From Pygmaiobacter massiliensis (GTDB taxonomy: Bacteria; Bacillota; Clostridia; Oscillospirales; Ruminococcaceae), in the NCBI GenBank assembly GCA_022778585.1, contig JALFTI010000019.1, forward strand, positions 62,001-126,000: DNA of 64,000 nt, given 5' to 3'. Below are positions 28,090 to 38,000 of this stretch, one piece after another. The position numbers and the translations under genes were made by a program. How positions within the stretch are numbered: the first letter of the stretch is position 1; each line of letters starts with the position of its first letter. Below the pieces are notes generated by a model that worked only from the letters and a program-made list of their open reading frames with translations, was not told the origin of the DNA and did no database searches.

Positions 28090-29214
28090 TCAGCTGTGCA
28101 AAAACAACCGGCCGGGCTGTGCCACGCAAAGGCCTTCCAGTTCCAGCTCTGTTAAAGCTGCCATTACCTCGCCCGCCGAAAGGCCCGTTTCCCTGCAAAG
28201 TTCTTCCATGCCTTTTGCGCGCGAAGCCAAAAGGCATTTTTCCAAACAAACTGCCTTCCGTGAAAGCGTGCACAGGCTAAGCTTTTGCTGCACCGGTATT
28301 TCTTCCTGGGGCGCCTGTTTTTCTATACCATGATACTGGGGCATAAGCTCCTGCGCCCAATCCTCCAAAAGATCCTGGGGCTTTGTCAGCACGCGGGCAC
28401 CCTCTGCCAAAAGGCGGTTGGTCCCTTCCGAAAGCGGGCTGAAAATACTGCCCGGCACCGCATATACATCCCGGCCATAATCTAAAGCAAACTGCACAGT
28501 ACTCATGGTTCCTGAACGCATGCGCGCTTCCACCACACATAAAACTTTGGAAAGGCCCGCAATCATCCGGTTTCGGGCCAAAAAATAGGCGGGTTTGCCC
28601 GGCGTTCCAATCGGAAATTCACTAATAACCGCGCCACATTGCTCAATCTGCTCCCGCAAGGGTGCGTTTTTGGCCGGAAAGCACTGGTCAATAGCGGTTC
28701 CCAGCACTGCCACTGTGGGCACTTGCGCCCGCACTGCAGCGCGGTGAGCTTCGCTGTCCAAGCCTTCCGCCAAACCCGAAACCAGCACCGCGCCTGCTTT
28801 GGCAAAGCCATCCGCCAGGGTGCGGGCAGCGTCCATACCGTAAGCAGAAGGGCGGCGGGTCCCCACCATACCGATCATCAGCAGGGAAGAAAGGCAGGCG
28901 GCATCTCCAACCAGGTAAAGTACCGGCGGTGGAGAATCGATCTGGCGCAATAGCGGCGGATAAGCTTCTTCTGAATAGACGAGAATCTGCACACCTGCGT
29001 CTTCATGGCGGGCTAAAGATTCGAAAAACTGTTCGGGCCTGCTGGTAGCAAGCACTCGCTGCTGGGCCTGGGTCACCAGACGCCTGCGGCAAATTTCCAT
29101 GCGGTGGGCAAAAATCTGTTTCGCCGAGCCATACTGCTCCAACAGCTGCGGCAGCTGACGGGCCGCAGGGCCCAGCCCGTGTGCCAGCCATAACCAGTAC
29201 AGCCGTTCATCCAC
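28090..29214 (-). CDS. dprA: DNA-processing protein DprA
   Basis: A 374-residue protein that binds incoming ssDNA and loads RecA in transformation. The Rossmann core has GMVGTRRPSAYG, SGLAEGLDSEAHRAA, and SEFPIGTPGKPAYFLARNRMIAGLS. A short helical N-terminus and a C-terminal winged-helix-like region (KGMEELCRETGLSAGEVMAALTELELEGL) flank it. The start is ATG; it overlaps the upstream methyltransferase by 8 bp. Presence of dprA alone does not prove competence. Confidence 0.95.
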   Translation of the reverse strand: MDERLYWLWLAHGLGPAARQLPQLLEQYGSAKQIFAHRMEICRRRLVTQAQQRVLATSRPEQFFESLARHEDAGVQILVYSEEAYPPLLRQIDSPPPVLYLVGDAACLSSLLMIGMVGTRRPSAYGMDAARTLADGFAKAGAVLVSGLAEGLDSEAHRAAVRAQVPTVAVLGTAIDQCFPAKNAPLREQIEQCGAVISEFPIGTPGKPAYFLARNRMIAGLSKVLCVVEARMRSGTMSTVQFALDYGRDVYAVPGSIFSPLSEGTNRLLAEGARVLTKPQDLLEDWAQELMPQYHGIEKQAPQEEIPVQQKLSLCTLSRKAVCLEKCLLASRAKGMEELCRETGLSAGEVMAALTELELEGLCVAQPGRLFLHS

Positions 29215-29995
29215 GCTGTTTTCCCCCGTATTCCCACATCAAAATCGAGGCGGCCACCGCCGCATTCAGGGACTCCATTCCCTCAATGGGAATACGCACC
29301 GCCTGTTGGCAGGCGGCAATGGTCTGCTCGGTCAGGCCTTGCCCTTCGCTGCCAATTACAAGCACCAGCCCGCCGGACGGGCTAAAAGTTCTAATATCCG
29401 CCGAATTGCGCAGCGCGGCAGCCGCAGTGGTCATACCGCGCTTTGCCAGCTGCTGTAACAGCCCCGGAAGGTCTTCGGTGCGGATTACGGGCAGTTTAAA
29501 CACCGCCCCCATGGAAGCACGCATGGCTTTTTGGCCAAACGGCTCTGCGCAGCCCGCTGACAACACCACTCCCCGGTAGCCAAACGCCGCTGCCGAGCGC
29601 ATCACCGCGCCCAGGTTTGCCGGGTCCTGCACCGACTCCAGCGCAATATAGTATCCGGCAGGGTCAATGTCCAAGCTGGAAAACTGCGGCATTTCGCACA
29701 AAGCAAACGCCCCCTGCGCGGACGGCATGCCGGAAAGTTTATCCGCCACCGGCTCACTGATCCATACCACAGGACAGCCCAACGCAAAAACCTGCGGCCA
29801 GCGTTTAGCAGCCTGGCGGGTACAGTACAAATTTTTAATGGCAATACCGCTTTCGGCTGCGGTACAGCACAGCTTTGCCCCCTGTGCTACAAATACCCCT
29901 TCCTGCCTGGCAAAAGAAGGTTTTTCCAACAGTTTTTTCAGGTATTTAACCTGGTCATTCTCCCGGCTTGTCAGTTCAGGAATTGGCGGTGTCAT
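29207..29995 (-). CDS. TrmH/SpoU-family rRNA or tRNA 2'-O-methyltransferase
   Basis: A 262-residue protein. The N-terminal substrate-binding segment precedes the SpoU knot: motif 1 ESVQDPANLGAVMRSAAAFG, motif 2 VIGSEGQGL, motif 3 IPIEGMESLNAAVAASILMWE. These form the SAM-binding trefoil knot. The substrate nucleotide cannot be told from sequence; TsnR/RlmB-like rRNA targets are likely. The ATG at 29995 follows GGAAGG. Upstream extension to 30127 lacks an SD and reads through a hairpin-rich gap. Order rplT-methyltransferase is common in Firmicutes. Confidence 0.9.
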   Translation of the reverse strand: MTPPIPELTSRENDQVKYLKKLLEKPSFARQEGVFVAQGAKLCCTAAESGIAIKNLYCTRQAAKRWPQVFALGCPVVWISEPVADKLSGMPSAQGAFALCEMPQFSSLDIDPAGYYIALESVQDPANLGAVMRSAAAFGYRGVVLSAGCAEPFGQKAMRASMGAVFKLPVIRTEDLPGLLQQLAKRGMTTAAAALRNSADIRTFSPSGGLVLVIGSEGQGLTEQTIAACQQAVRIPIEGMESLNAAVAASILMWEYGGKQRG

Positions 29996-30182
29996 ACTAC
30001 CTTCCTTCCGGTGCTTTGCACCAACCGCGGCAAAATGCCGCACCCAAGAACGCAAAAGCCCCTTGTATCCGGACACCGACCTTTGCCGATGCCCAAATAC
30101 AAAGGGACGCCCGCGCGCGCAAGGCACCCGGGCGTGACTGCTTGGCCTTTAGGGCCAAAGCAGGTCCCTTACAGCCTTTTAT
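29996..30182. other. Hairpin-rich gap between rplT and the SpoU methyltransferase
   Basis: No gene is visible. Hairpins include GGTGC-TTT-GCACC (30010-30022), GCGGC-AAAAT-GCCGC (30027-30041), a long imperfect stem (about 30060-30105) and CTGCTTGGCC with its partner (30138-30163). None has a convincing minus-strand T-run, so the rplT terminator is uncertain. An untranslated structured RNA cannot be excluded. Confidence 0.4.
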
Positions 30183-30536
30183 TTACTTCGCGTTGGAAGC
30201 GGTCTCCACCAGCTTGGCAAAGGAGGCAGCGTCGTGAATAGCCATCTCGGAGAGCATTTTGCGGTTCAGCTCGATGCCCGCTTTCTTCAGGCCAGCCATA
30301 AAGCTGGAATAGTTGGTGCCCTGTGCGCGGCAGGCAGCGTTGATGCGGGCAATCCACAGGCGGCGGAAATCGCGCTTTTTCGCCTTGCGGCCAGCAAACG
30401 CATAGTTGCCGCTCTTCATGACCTGCTCTTTGGCCATTTTAAAATGCTTGGACTTGCTGCCATAGTAGCCCTTGGCCAGCTTCAGGGTCTTTTTCCGTCT
30501 TTTACGGGTCATCATAGCGCCTTTAATACGTGCCAT
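30183..30536 (-). CDS. rplT: 50S ribosomal protein L20
   Basis: A 117-residue basic protein with the L20 consensus ([21 protein letters not shown], and the [10 protein letters not shown] segment). It binds 23S rRNA early in 50S assembly, and in B. subtilis represses its own operon through the leader. The ATG follows AAAGGAG. Third gene of infC-rpmI-rplT. Confidence 0.98.
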   Translation of the reverse strand: MARIKGAMMTRKRRKKTLKLAKGYYGSKSKHFKMAKEQVMKSGNYAFAGRKAKKRDFRRLWIARINAACRAQGTNYSSFMAGLKKAGIELNRKMLSEMAIHDAASFAKLVETASNAK

Positions 30537-30576
30537 AATCTATTATCTCCTTTATTTTGTCAGTAATTTGCAAAGT

Positions 30577-30774
30577 TTAGGCGTAGGGCAGCATTTTTTT
30601 AATGGTAGCTGCATTGGTGCCGTCCACATAGCCGGGCTTGCGCAGGCCGCGCATCCGCTTGGTGGTTTTCTTGGTCAAAATGTGGCTGCGGAACGCCTTG
30701 GCACGCTTAATTTTGCCGTTCTTGGTGAGCTTGAAGCGCTTTTTTGCGCCCGTATGGGTTTTCATTTTAGGCAT
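30577..30774 (-). CDS. rpmI: 50S ribosomal protein L35
   Basis: A 65-residue basic protein beginning [16 protein letters not shown], with the [14 protein letters not shown] segment typical of L35. The ATG follows AAGGAGG. It lies between infC (35 bp upstream) and rplT (40 bp downstream) and is translated from the same operon. Confidence 0.98.
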   Translation of the reverse strand: MPKMKTHTGAKKRFKLTKNGKIKRAKAFRSHILTKKTTKRMRGLRKPGYVDGTNAATIKKMLPYA

Positions 30775-30809
30775 AGTATAGTTCCTCCTTAAATTTTAAG
30801 ACGGTTATG

Positions 30810-31331
30810 TTATTTGCCGGTCGGTGCAGAAAGGAACATCTGCATGCTGCGGCCTTCCAGCTTGGGCTGTTTGTCGATGTTGGCCTGTCCCTCCATGGCG
30901 GCAGCGAAGCGCTTCATCACTTCGACGCCCAGCTCGGTATGGGCCATTTCGCGGCCGCGGAACCGAATGGACACCTTTACCTTGTTGCCCTCCTTCAAAA
31001 AGCGCAGAGCATGGCCGATCTTCGTATTGAAGTCGTTGGTGTCAATGTTCAGCGAAAGCCGTATTTCCTTGGTCTCAACAACCTTTTGGTTCTTGCGCGC
31101 CTCTTTTTCCTTCTTCTGCTGCTCGAACCGGTATTTGCCGTAATCCATGATTTTGCAGACCGGCGGATTTGCCGTGGGGGCAATCTTCACCAGGTCCAGG
31201 TCCTTTTCGCCAGCCAGGGCCAGCGCGTCCCGGGTGGACATAATGCCCAACTGTTCCCCGTCGGCGCCAATCAGGCGAATTTCACGGTCACGGATACTCT
31301 CGTTGAGCTCCAGCTCTTTTTTGCCGCTAAT
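30810..31331 (-). CDS. infC: Translation initiation factor IF-3, starting at ATT
   Basis: A 173-residue protein with the complete IF-3 N domain (LNESIRDREIRLIGADGEQ) and C domain (KVSIRFRGREMAH). The homology extends upstream of the first conventional start (TTG at 31250) by 27 residues. The only start placing the N domain correctly is ATT at 31331, nine bases after GGAGG. An in-frame TAA lies further upstream with no ATG, GTG or TTG between. An AUU start is established for infC in E. coli and some Bacilli, where IF-3 discriminates against it to limit its own synthesis. Ordinary ORF callers would truncate this gene. Confidence 0.93.
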   Translation of the reverse strand: MSGKKELELNESIRDREIRLIGADGEQLGIMSTRDALALAGEKDLDLVKIAPTANPPVCKIMDYGKYRFEQQKKEKEARKNQKVVETKEIRLSLNIDTNDFNTKIGHALRFLKEGNKVKVSIRFRGREMAHTELGVEVMKRFAAAMEGQANIDKQPKLEGRSMQMFLSAPTGK

Positions 31332-31517
31332 CGTAAAACACCTCCAAGTTTGTGGGGCGCTGTGCGCCCAATTTTAAACCGATCAAAAAGGGGTGCGGCC
31401 CAAAAGCCGCACCCTTACCATACGCAAAAAGCCCAAAACGAGCCTGTTTTTGCCTATTGACCCGGCGCCCTTGGGGCACAGCAAGGTGAGTGCGGTAACC
31501 GCAGCTGCTTTATTGAC
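31331..31517 (-). promoter_or_regulatory. infC leader with terminator (L20-leader-like attenuator)
   Basis: The untranslated leader between the promoter and infC is about 187 nt. It contains a terminator at 31385-31414 and an upstream hairpin TGCGG-TAA-CCGCA (31491-31503). The upstream CCGCAC (plus-strand GTGCGG, 31490-31495) is complementary to the left arm of the terminator, allowing an exclusive antiterminator fold. In B. subtilis the equivalent leader is repressed by L20. Whether it matches the L20 leader family needs a covariance search. Confidence 0.65.
31385..31414 (-). terminator. Intrinsic terminator inside the infC leader
   Basis: Minus strand: GGGTGCGGC and GCCGCACCC arms around TTTTGG, followed by CTTTTT. 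It lies between the infC promoter and start codon, so full read-through is needed for expression. Confidence 0.85.
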
Positions 31518-31523
31518 CTGTAA

Positions 31524-31552
31524 ATAATAGCACGCTTTGCACGAAAAGTCAA
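31524..31552 (-). promoter_or_regulatory. Sigma-A-type promoter for infC-rpmI-rplT
   Basis: Minus strand: -35 TTGACT (31547-31552), exact 17-bp spacer, -10 TATTAT (31524-31529). It sits about 46 bp beyond the addA stop. Confidence 0.85.
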
Positions 31553-31598
31553 TCTTCTTTTTGCGTTTAAACAAGCCTTGGCCGTACCACTGCGCCTT

Positions 31599-34500
31599 TT
31601 ATGTTTGCCGCTTTAAAAGTTCCACTGCCTTTCCCAAGGAAAAGGCATACAAAAAGCAGCGTTCCACCGGTATGCCAAGCTGCACCTCTACCGCGCGCCG
31701 GTAAAGGGCCAGCTGGCCGGCATAGGCTTTCACCAGCTCTTCTTCGGTTTTGTTGCGGTCGGTTTTATAGTCCAGCAAAACTGCTTTGTTGTTTTTTATT
31801 ATAATACAGTCGGCAATGCCCTGCACCAGCACCGTTTGGTCGGTCAGCTGCTGGGCTTTTTCCCGTTCCAGCGCGCCGGCCGGCACCCGCAGAAAGAATG
31901 GATATTCCCGCAGCAGCTTGTCCGCTGTGCGCATTTGTAAAAACAGTTCGCTTTGCAAAAAGGTATCCAGCATTCTGCGGTCAATACTTTCCGCCTGGGC
32001 CTTTAAAAGCCAGCCGCCTGTCATAAGCCGTGCAATCTCTGCCTGCGGGTCCCTTTCCAGTTTCAAAAGATCGGCATACTGCAAAAGGGTATGCAGTGCC
32101 GTACCGCGCTCGGCGGCGGAAAGGCCTTCCCCATACATAAAGCTGGGCCGGCGGGGCACAAATCCTTTTGTGGGGTGCGCCAGCCGGGAAACCGATACCT
32201 TTACCGGCAGACTGCGCAGCGCATGGTTCGGGTCCTGCCAGCTAAAATGCTCCAACAGCTTTTGGCAAAAGGCTTCGTCGGGCTGGGCTGTATGCACCAT
32301 GCAGGGCGCCGGCTGCTGTTCACACACGGGCGGTATGCTCTCCAGCGAAACAAAAAGCGTTCCTTTTCTGCCAAAAAGCAGCCTTTGCGGCCGCCCCATA
32401 CTGCGCAGCGCTTCCCCATCCGGATGACAGAGCACTGCCGAAAGCAGCCACTGGGCAAAGCTGCGGCAGCCCAGCAGATATTGGGGCGGCGGGGTGGGGG
32501 CGGTCTGCAGCTGCAGTTCCATCTTTTCCAGCCGTTCTTTTGGCTTTTCCAAGCCGGCGGTAATAAGCAATTGGTCCTGGGCACGGGTAAGCGCCACATA
32601 TAATACCCGCATTTCCTCGGAATATTGCTCTCTTCGCAGTGCCAGCCGAATGGCAGCCTGCGGCACGGTGGTATACCGCGCTCCCCCGCTGCAGCGCAGT
32701 GACATGCCAAGCCCCAGCCGACTGTGGCGCAAAAGCGGCGCGGTCAAATCTTCCAGATTGAACTGACGGGTGGTCTGCGCCAAAATACAGATTGGAAATT
32801 CCAGTCCCTTCGAGCGGTGGATGCTCATAATGCGCACCTGATCTGCCGCCTGGCCCGAGCTTTGCCCGGGTACCGGACGGCCCGCCGCCAAATAGGTATC
32901 CACCATTCGCAAAAAGCCAGACAATCCCCCGCCGGACATCTTGTCATACCAGGCCGCCCAGTCCACCAGGTCCTGCACGGCGCCAAGGTTTTGGCGCCCC
33001 AGGGCAGGCTGTGCTGCATCCGCTACCTGAACAGACAAAAGGTACCCCGTTTTTTCGAGCGCAAGCCGGCATAACTTTGCCACCGGCAGTACCGCCGCCT
33101 GTCGGCGCAGTGCCGCAAGCAGTTTTAAAAGTTCTTCCGTATCCGTCTGATGGTCGGCCAGAAGCGCCCCCCACAGGCTGCCCCGCGGGGTTTTGGCCCG
33201 CAGCCTAGCCAGCCGCCCGCTGGTAAAATGGGCCATGGGGGAAGCCAAAAAGGCAGCCAGCGGCACATCCTGCGCAGGGTTGTCCAATACCCGCAGCAAC
33301 GCCAGCAGCGGCTGGACAGCCGGCTGGGTAAGCAAATTCTGGTCGGTATCGGCACAGGCGGGCACCCCCCGCGCTTCCAGGGCAGCCAGGTACTGGGCCG
33401 CCGCACCGGCGGGACTGCGCAAAAGAATACAAAAATCGCTGTATTGGCACGGGCGCACCCCACCCGTTTTACTGCGCACCGGGTGTGCGTTTTTAACCAG
33501 GCTCGCAATGGTATCGGCCACAAAATCCGCTTCGCCTGTCTTTGGGTTTTCGGTCAGGTCCACCACCTGCAAACAGGTCTTTCCCGGATAATCGGGATCC
33601 GGCGCACCGGCTACCAGCTGTTCTCCCTGCCGGTAGTCCACCTCGCCCACCTGTTCGGTCATTAACTGGCAAAACAGTTCATTAATACCGTCCACCACAC
33701 CGCCTGCGGAACGAAAATTATGCGGCAATGTGAGTGCTGCCGGATGGGTCTGGCTTTCGTAGGGAAAAAAGCTTTTTTTCTTTTCCAAAAAAATCTCCGG
33801 CATAGCCTTGCGAAACCGGTAAATGCTTTGTTTTACATCTCCCACCATAAACAGGTTTTCGCCGTTTTGGGCAGAAAGCACCGTATAAAGCATATCCTGC
33901 AAGGCGTTGGTATCCTGGTATTCGTCCACCATAACCGCCGCATACTGGCTGGAAAGCTGTTCTGCAAGCGGCGTACGGCGTCCTTGCTGATCCAAAAGCA
34001 GCTGCAAAGCCAGGTGCTCAAAGTCTGAAAAATCCAGCACCTTTTCTTCCAGCTTGGCCGCAAAAAAGGCCGCGTCGTACCGGCGCACCGCTCTGGCAAG
34101 CGCGCTGACCATTCTGCCCAGTTGAGGAAGGTCCTGTTCGAACTGCTCCTGGGTGGAAACAAAAATTTCCTTAAGCAACCCGCTGTGCAGTTCTTTGGCC
34201 TCTTCCCTAAGCTGCTTTATTTGGTCCTTTTGGGGGCCGTCAAACCCGCGCAGCGGAGAAAAACGGGCAAAGGCATGCTGCTGGGCGCGCAAAAGCGCAT
34301 CGTTCCAGCGGCCGTTTGCAAGAGTGTTTTTTACACTATGGAACATGGCTTTGTCCTGCATAAGGACTTCTTCCCAGCGGGCAAGTTCCGGGTATTGGGC
34401 ACACAGCCCCAGCGCCTGATTCAAAAGCGCTATGCCATAATCAAGGCGCTCGTCGGCCTGCTGGCAAAGTTCTTTGCCCCACACTGTATCCGGCAGTTTT

Positions 34501-35096
34501 TCGCTTGTTTTATATAAATCTTCTATCTGTTCCAGCGCCTGTTCAAAAAAGGGCAATGCACGCAGATGTCCATATAAATCTAAAAGCGCCCCTGCTGCGG
34601 CCGAGTCGGTTCTGGCCTTTCCAAAAACCGAGGCAAACTGCCTGAAATCTTCTTCCTGATAGCATTCTTCCAGCACACCGGCCAAAACCGACTGGGAAAT
34701 TTCGTAAATCTTTGCCTCGTCCGCCACCTTAAAGTCGGGCGGAATATCCACCGCTGCAAAATTTTCCCGCAAAAGCTGCATACAGTAGGCGCTGACCGTA
34801 GAGATGGGTGCGCGCTGCAGCAAAAGCCTTTGGCGGCGCAGCCGGGTATTTTGCGGTTCTTCCAACTGCATTTGTTCCAGCCGCAGGCTAATGCGGCTGC
34901 GCAGTTCGGCCGCAGCTGCATTGGAGAAGGTCAAAATCAAAATGCGGTCGGCATCCACCTGCTCTTTGCCGCAGATCAGCTGAACTGCCCGCTCCACCAG
35001 CACCGCCGTTTTTCCACTTCCCGCCGAAGCCGAAAGCAAAAGTGCGCCGCCCCGGTCCCAAATGGCCTGCTTTTGCTGTGTGGTCCACCGGGTCAT
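31599..35096 (-). CDS. addA: Helicase-nuclease subunit AddA
   Basis: A 1165-residue UvrD/Rep-type helicase with a C-terminal nuclease. Walker A is SASAGSGKT near residues 22-30, with motif LILTFSNAAAAELRSR. Motif II is VMVDEYQDTN, motif III NLFMVGDVKQSIYRFR. The nuclease core LLDYKTDRNKT near the C-terminus marks the RecB-like PD-(D/E)xK site. With AddB it processes double-strand ends for RecA loading, the Gram-positive counterpart of RecBCD. The start ATG overlaps the addB stop in ATGA. Confidence 0.96.
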   Translation of the reverse strand: MTRWTTQQKQAIWDRGGALLLSASAGSGKTAVLVERAVQLICGKEQVDADRILILTFSNAAAAELRSRISLRLEQMQLEEPQNTRLRRQRLLLQRAPISTVSAYCMQLLRENFAAVDIPPDFKVADEAKIYEISQSVLAGVLEECYQEEDFRQFASVFGKARTDSAAAGALLDLYGHLRALPFFEQALEQIEDLYKTSEKLPDTVWGKELCQQADERLDYGIALLNQALGLCAQYPELARWEEVLMQDKAMFHSVKNTLANGRWNDALLRAQQHAFARFSPLRGFDGPQKDQIKQLREEAKELHSGLLKEIFVSTQEQFEQDLPQLGRMVSALARAVRRYDAAFFAAKLEEKVLDFSDFEHLALQLLLDQQGRRTPLAEQLSSQYAAVMVDEYQDTNALQDMLYTVLSAQNGENLFMVGDVKQSIYRFRKAMPEIFLEKKKSFFPYESQTHPAALTLPHNFRSAGGVVDGINELFCQLMTEQVGEVDYRQGEQLVAGAPDPDYPGKTCLQVVDLTENPKTGEADFVADTIASLVKNAHPVRSKTGGVRPCQYSDFCILLRSPAGAAAQYLAALEARGVPACADTDQNLLTQPAVQPLLALLRVLDNPAQDVPLAAFLASPMAHFTSGRLARLRAKTPRGSLWGALLADHQTDTEELLKLLAALRRQAAVLPVAKLCRLALEKTGYLLSVQVADAAQPALGRQNLGAVQDLVDWAAWYDKMSGGGLSGFLRMVDTYLAAGRPVPGQSSGQAADQVRIMSIHRSKGLEFPICILAQTTRQFNLEDLTAPLLRHSRLGLGMSLRCSGGARYTTVPQAAIRLALRREQYSEEMRVLYVALTRAQDQLLITAGLEKPKERLEKMELQLQTAPTPPPQYLLGCRSFAQWLLSAVLCHPDGEALRSMGRPQRLLFGRKGTLFVSLESIPPVCEQQPAPCMVHTAQPDEAFCQKLLEHFSWQDPNHALRSLPVKVSVSRLAHPTKGFVPRRPSFMYGEGLSAAERGTALHTLLQYADLLKLERDPQAEIARLMTGGWLLKAQAESIDRRMLDTFLQSELFLQMRTADKLLREYPFFLRVPAGALEREKAQQLTDQTVLVQGIADCIIIKNNKAVLLDYKTDRNKTEEELVKAYAGQLALYRRAVEVQLGIPVERCFLYAFSLGKAVELLKRQT

Positions 35097-38000
35097 TCTT
35101 TCACCTCCTGCGGCTGGTTATCAAATACATCTTTTTTCACTGTTACCGCACGCTCTCTGCGCCCATCTTCGTGGCGGCACACGGTACGCCAATCGCAAAA
35201 GCTGCAGGGCGACTGGCCATGTACCAACGGTGCGGCATCCACCTGGCCTTTATACAGCTGGTCGGCCAGCTGTATCATCAATTCATCCAGCCTTTCGCGA
35301 ATTCTGCCCAGCTTTGCCAGGTCGGCCAATTTGGTAGAACGGCGCAGCTTTCCGGTAGAGGTTCGGCTCACCGGAATAAACACACCGGCACCCTCTTTAT
35401 CCATCGCGCGCAGGACCATCTCATCGTCCAGCACCAGACCATCCACCTGATAAACCGGCTGCCAATTTTGCGCCTGCTCACGGGAAAGCTGGGGCGGAGC
35501 GGGGTCGGCCAAAAGGTACAACACCCCTGCCGGCTGCACGCCGGCAAACCGGCCTGCAGGCGCTTCGCAAAGGCTGAACAGATAAAACAGCATCTGCAGG
35601 TCCAGCCCGCAGTACACTTCATCCAGCGCAAATTCTTTTGCGCCGGTTTTATAGTCTACCACCCGCAGATAAGTCTTTTCCTCTCGGTGCATGACATCCA
35701 CCCGGTCCACCGTACCGCGTACCTGAATGAGGATGCCGTCCGGGCTTACCAGGCGCAAGGGAGGAACCTCCTGCCCTTCTCCCACCGACAGTTCAAACGC
35801 AACTGGGTGAAAATCCGACTGCGCCTGTTCTTTTCGCATAAAAATCAAAAGCCTGCCCGCATTCTGGCTAATTCTCTCAATCAGGTAGCCAAACCGGCTG
35901 CCGCAAGCTGCTTCGGGCGGAAATTTTTCCCGAAGATATTCCTGCGCCAGCTCGCCTGCCAGTGCCATAAGCTCCTGGTCTGTTTTTGTAACAAATTCAT
36001 CTTTACAGCGGCACAAGGCCTGTTCCAGAATAAAATGCACAAAGCTGCCCGATTCTGCCGGCGACAGTTCCACCTTGCGGCGGGGCCGCAGCCGCAGCAC
36101 ATACTGCAAAAAATAAGCGTAGCTGCACTTATAAAAACTTTCCACCCGGGAAGGAGAAAGGGTGAGCCGATTGCCTAAAAGCTGTTTCATGGCTCCGGTA
36201 TCCTCTACCGCAAAGCTGGCAGGGCAGGCAGCTTTTTCCAGCTGTTCGCACGCGCTTTGCCAGCCCGCCTGCCGCAGCGCTTTGGACAGGCTTGCTGTAA
36301 GTGGGGTATCCTGCCCATACTGGGCCGCAAGCCCCGCTAAAGCGGCCTTAGCGCAGCCATAGCGGTCCTCATCGTTTATGGGGCAAGCAGGGGGCGAAAG
36401 CCGTTCGGCCAGATATCCCACCACGGCGCACACCGTTTTGTTTTCTCCTGCAGCCTGGTAAGGCCAGCTTAAATACAATTCCTTTTCGGCACTGGTGAGC
36501 GCCCGGTACAAACACAGCTGTTCGCGCAAGGCAAGCTCTTCAAAACCGCCCGGCATTTCAATGCCGCCTTGTGCCAAAAACTCCCGTTCCTGCCGGGTAA
36601 GCAGCTCCGCCGGCGCCGCACTAAGCGGAAAATCGCCTTCGCACAGCCCCACCACAAAAGCATGCTGCACGCCGGAAAGCCGCATTCTGTCGGCCTGAGC
36701 AAGAACCACCGCCCCCTGGCTTTGGGGAGCCTGGCCCACCTTGTCCGCCCGCAAAAGCAACTGCAAAAGCTCGGCATACTCGGCAGGTGTCACAGGGTCG
36801 TTTCCCAGCAAGGTGGCCATAGAATCCAGTGCCTGCATAGCAAGGTCCCAGCTGCGCAGGGTATTTTCTGCCTGGATGATCTCACCCTGTTCGGCCAGCT
36901 GGCTGCACAAACTTTCCACCGCGTTGGGGCAGCCCAATTCTGATAAAAACAAATACAGTGCCCGGGACAGCCTGGCACCGTCGGTACGGCGGCTGCGTTC
37001 AAGAAAAGCTTCGGCCTTTGGCACCAGCCAACTGCGCAGCCGTTCGGCAGCAGCCAGGATTTCGGTATCTTCCTCTTCCATTTGCCCCAAACCGGAAGGA
37101 TTATAGGTAAACGGGCTACGCCACTGGGCAGCCGTGGGCTGCCACACATAAGCATAGTTTTCCAGCGCGGTTAATTCCTGCAAACTAACCGGGAACAGCC
37201 CTGTTTTTAAAAGGGCCAAAAGGGACCGGCTGCAAAGGCCGCCGCTAGCTAAGGAAAGCGCTGCAAACAGCGCAGCCGCCGGCGCGGTGTGTTCCACTGT
37301 GTCGGTACTGTCACAATAAAATGGGATATCATAAAGGGAAAACACTTCCTCCAACAGGTCCTGATAAGCGGACAAATCCCGACAGATAACCGCCATTTTG
37401 GAGTAATCCTCCCCTGCCTGGGCCAGGTGACGAATGCGTACCGCCACCTGCTCACACTCGCTGCGCCGGTCCGGCGCGGGGGTATAAAAAAGCCCGTCAC
37501 TTTCCGTTTGGCTAAGCTTTTGCCCACGCAGTATTGCCTCCGCCGCCATAAGGCCTCGAGACCGATTTTCGCACATGCTTAGCCCCACAGGCACCGCTAC
37601 CGGCACCTGTTCGGCCTTTGCCATCCGCTCAAGGCGAACAGCCGCTTTCTGCACCGGGGCAAAAAGGTCCAGTTCATCCCCGTTTTGGTGCAGGCCATCG
37701 CAGCAAAATGCCACCGTCATGTCGGCACTTACACACAAAAGGCGGCGCAAAAGCTCATATTCCGGTGCGGTAAAGCTGTTAAAATCGTCCACAAAAAAGG
37801 CCGTTTGGGCAAAAAGAGAATCGTCCAGGCGGGCAGCGCTGGCAAACAGCCTGTCCTCCTGGTCTACCGCAGCACCGCTTACGGCAGCTTCATAAGCGGT
37901 ATAGATCAGCGCCAGTTCCTTTAGCTTTTCTCCCGCTTCGCCCTGTTCGGTCAAACGAAAAAGGCTTTGGGCATCTGCGCCAGCTTGTTTCAATTGCTGC

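Noticed and set aside
31250-31331. TTG at 31250 as infC start
   Set aside because: It would remove the conserved N-domain start; the ATT with SD fits better.
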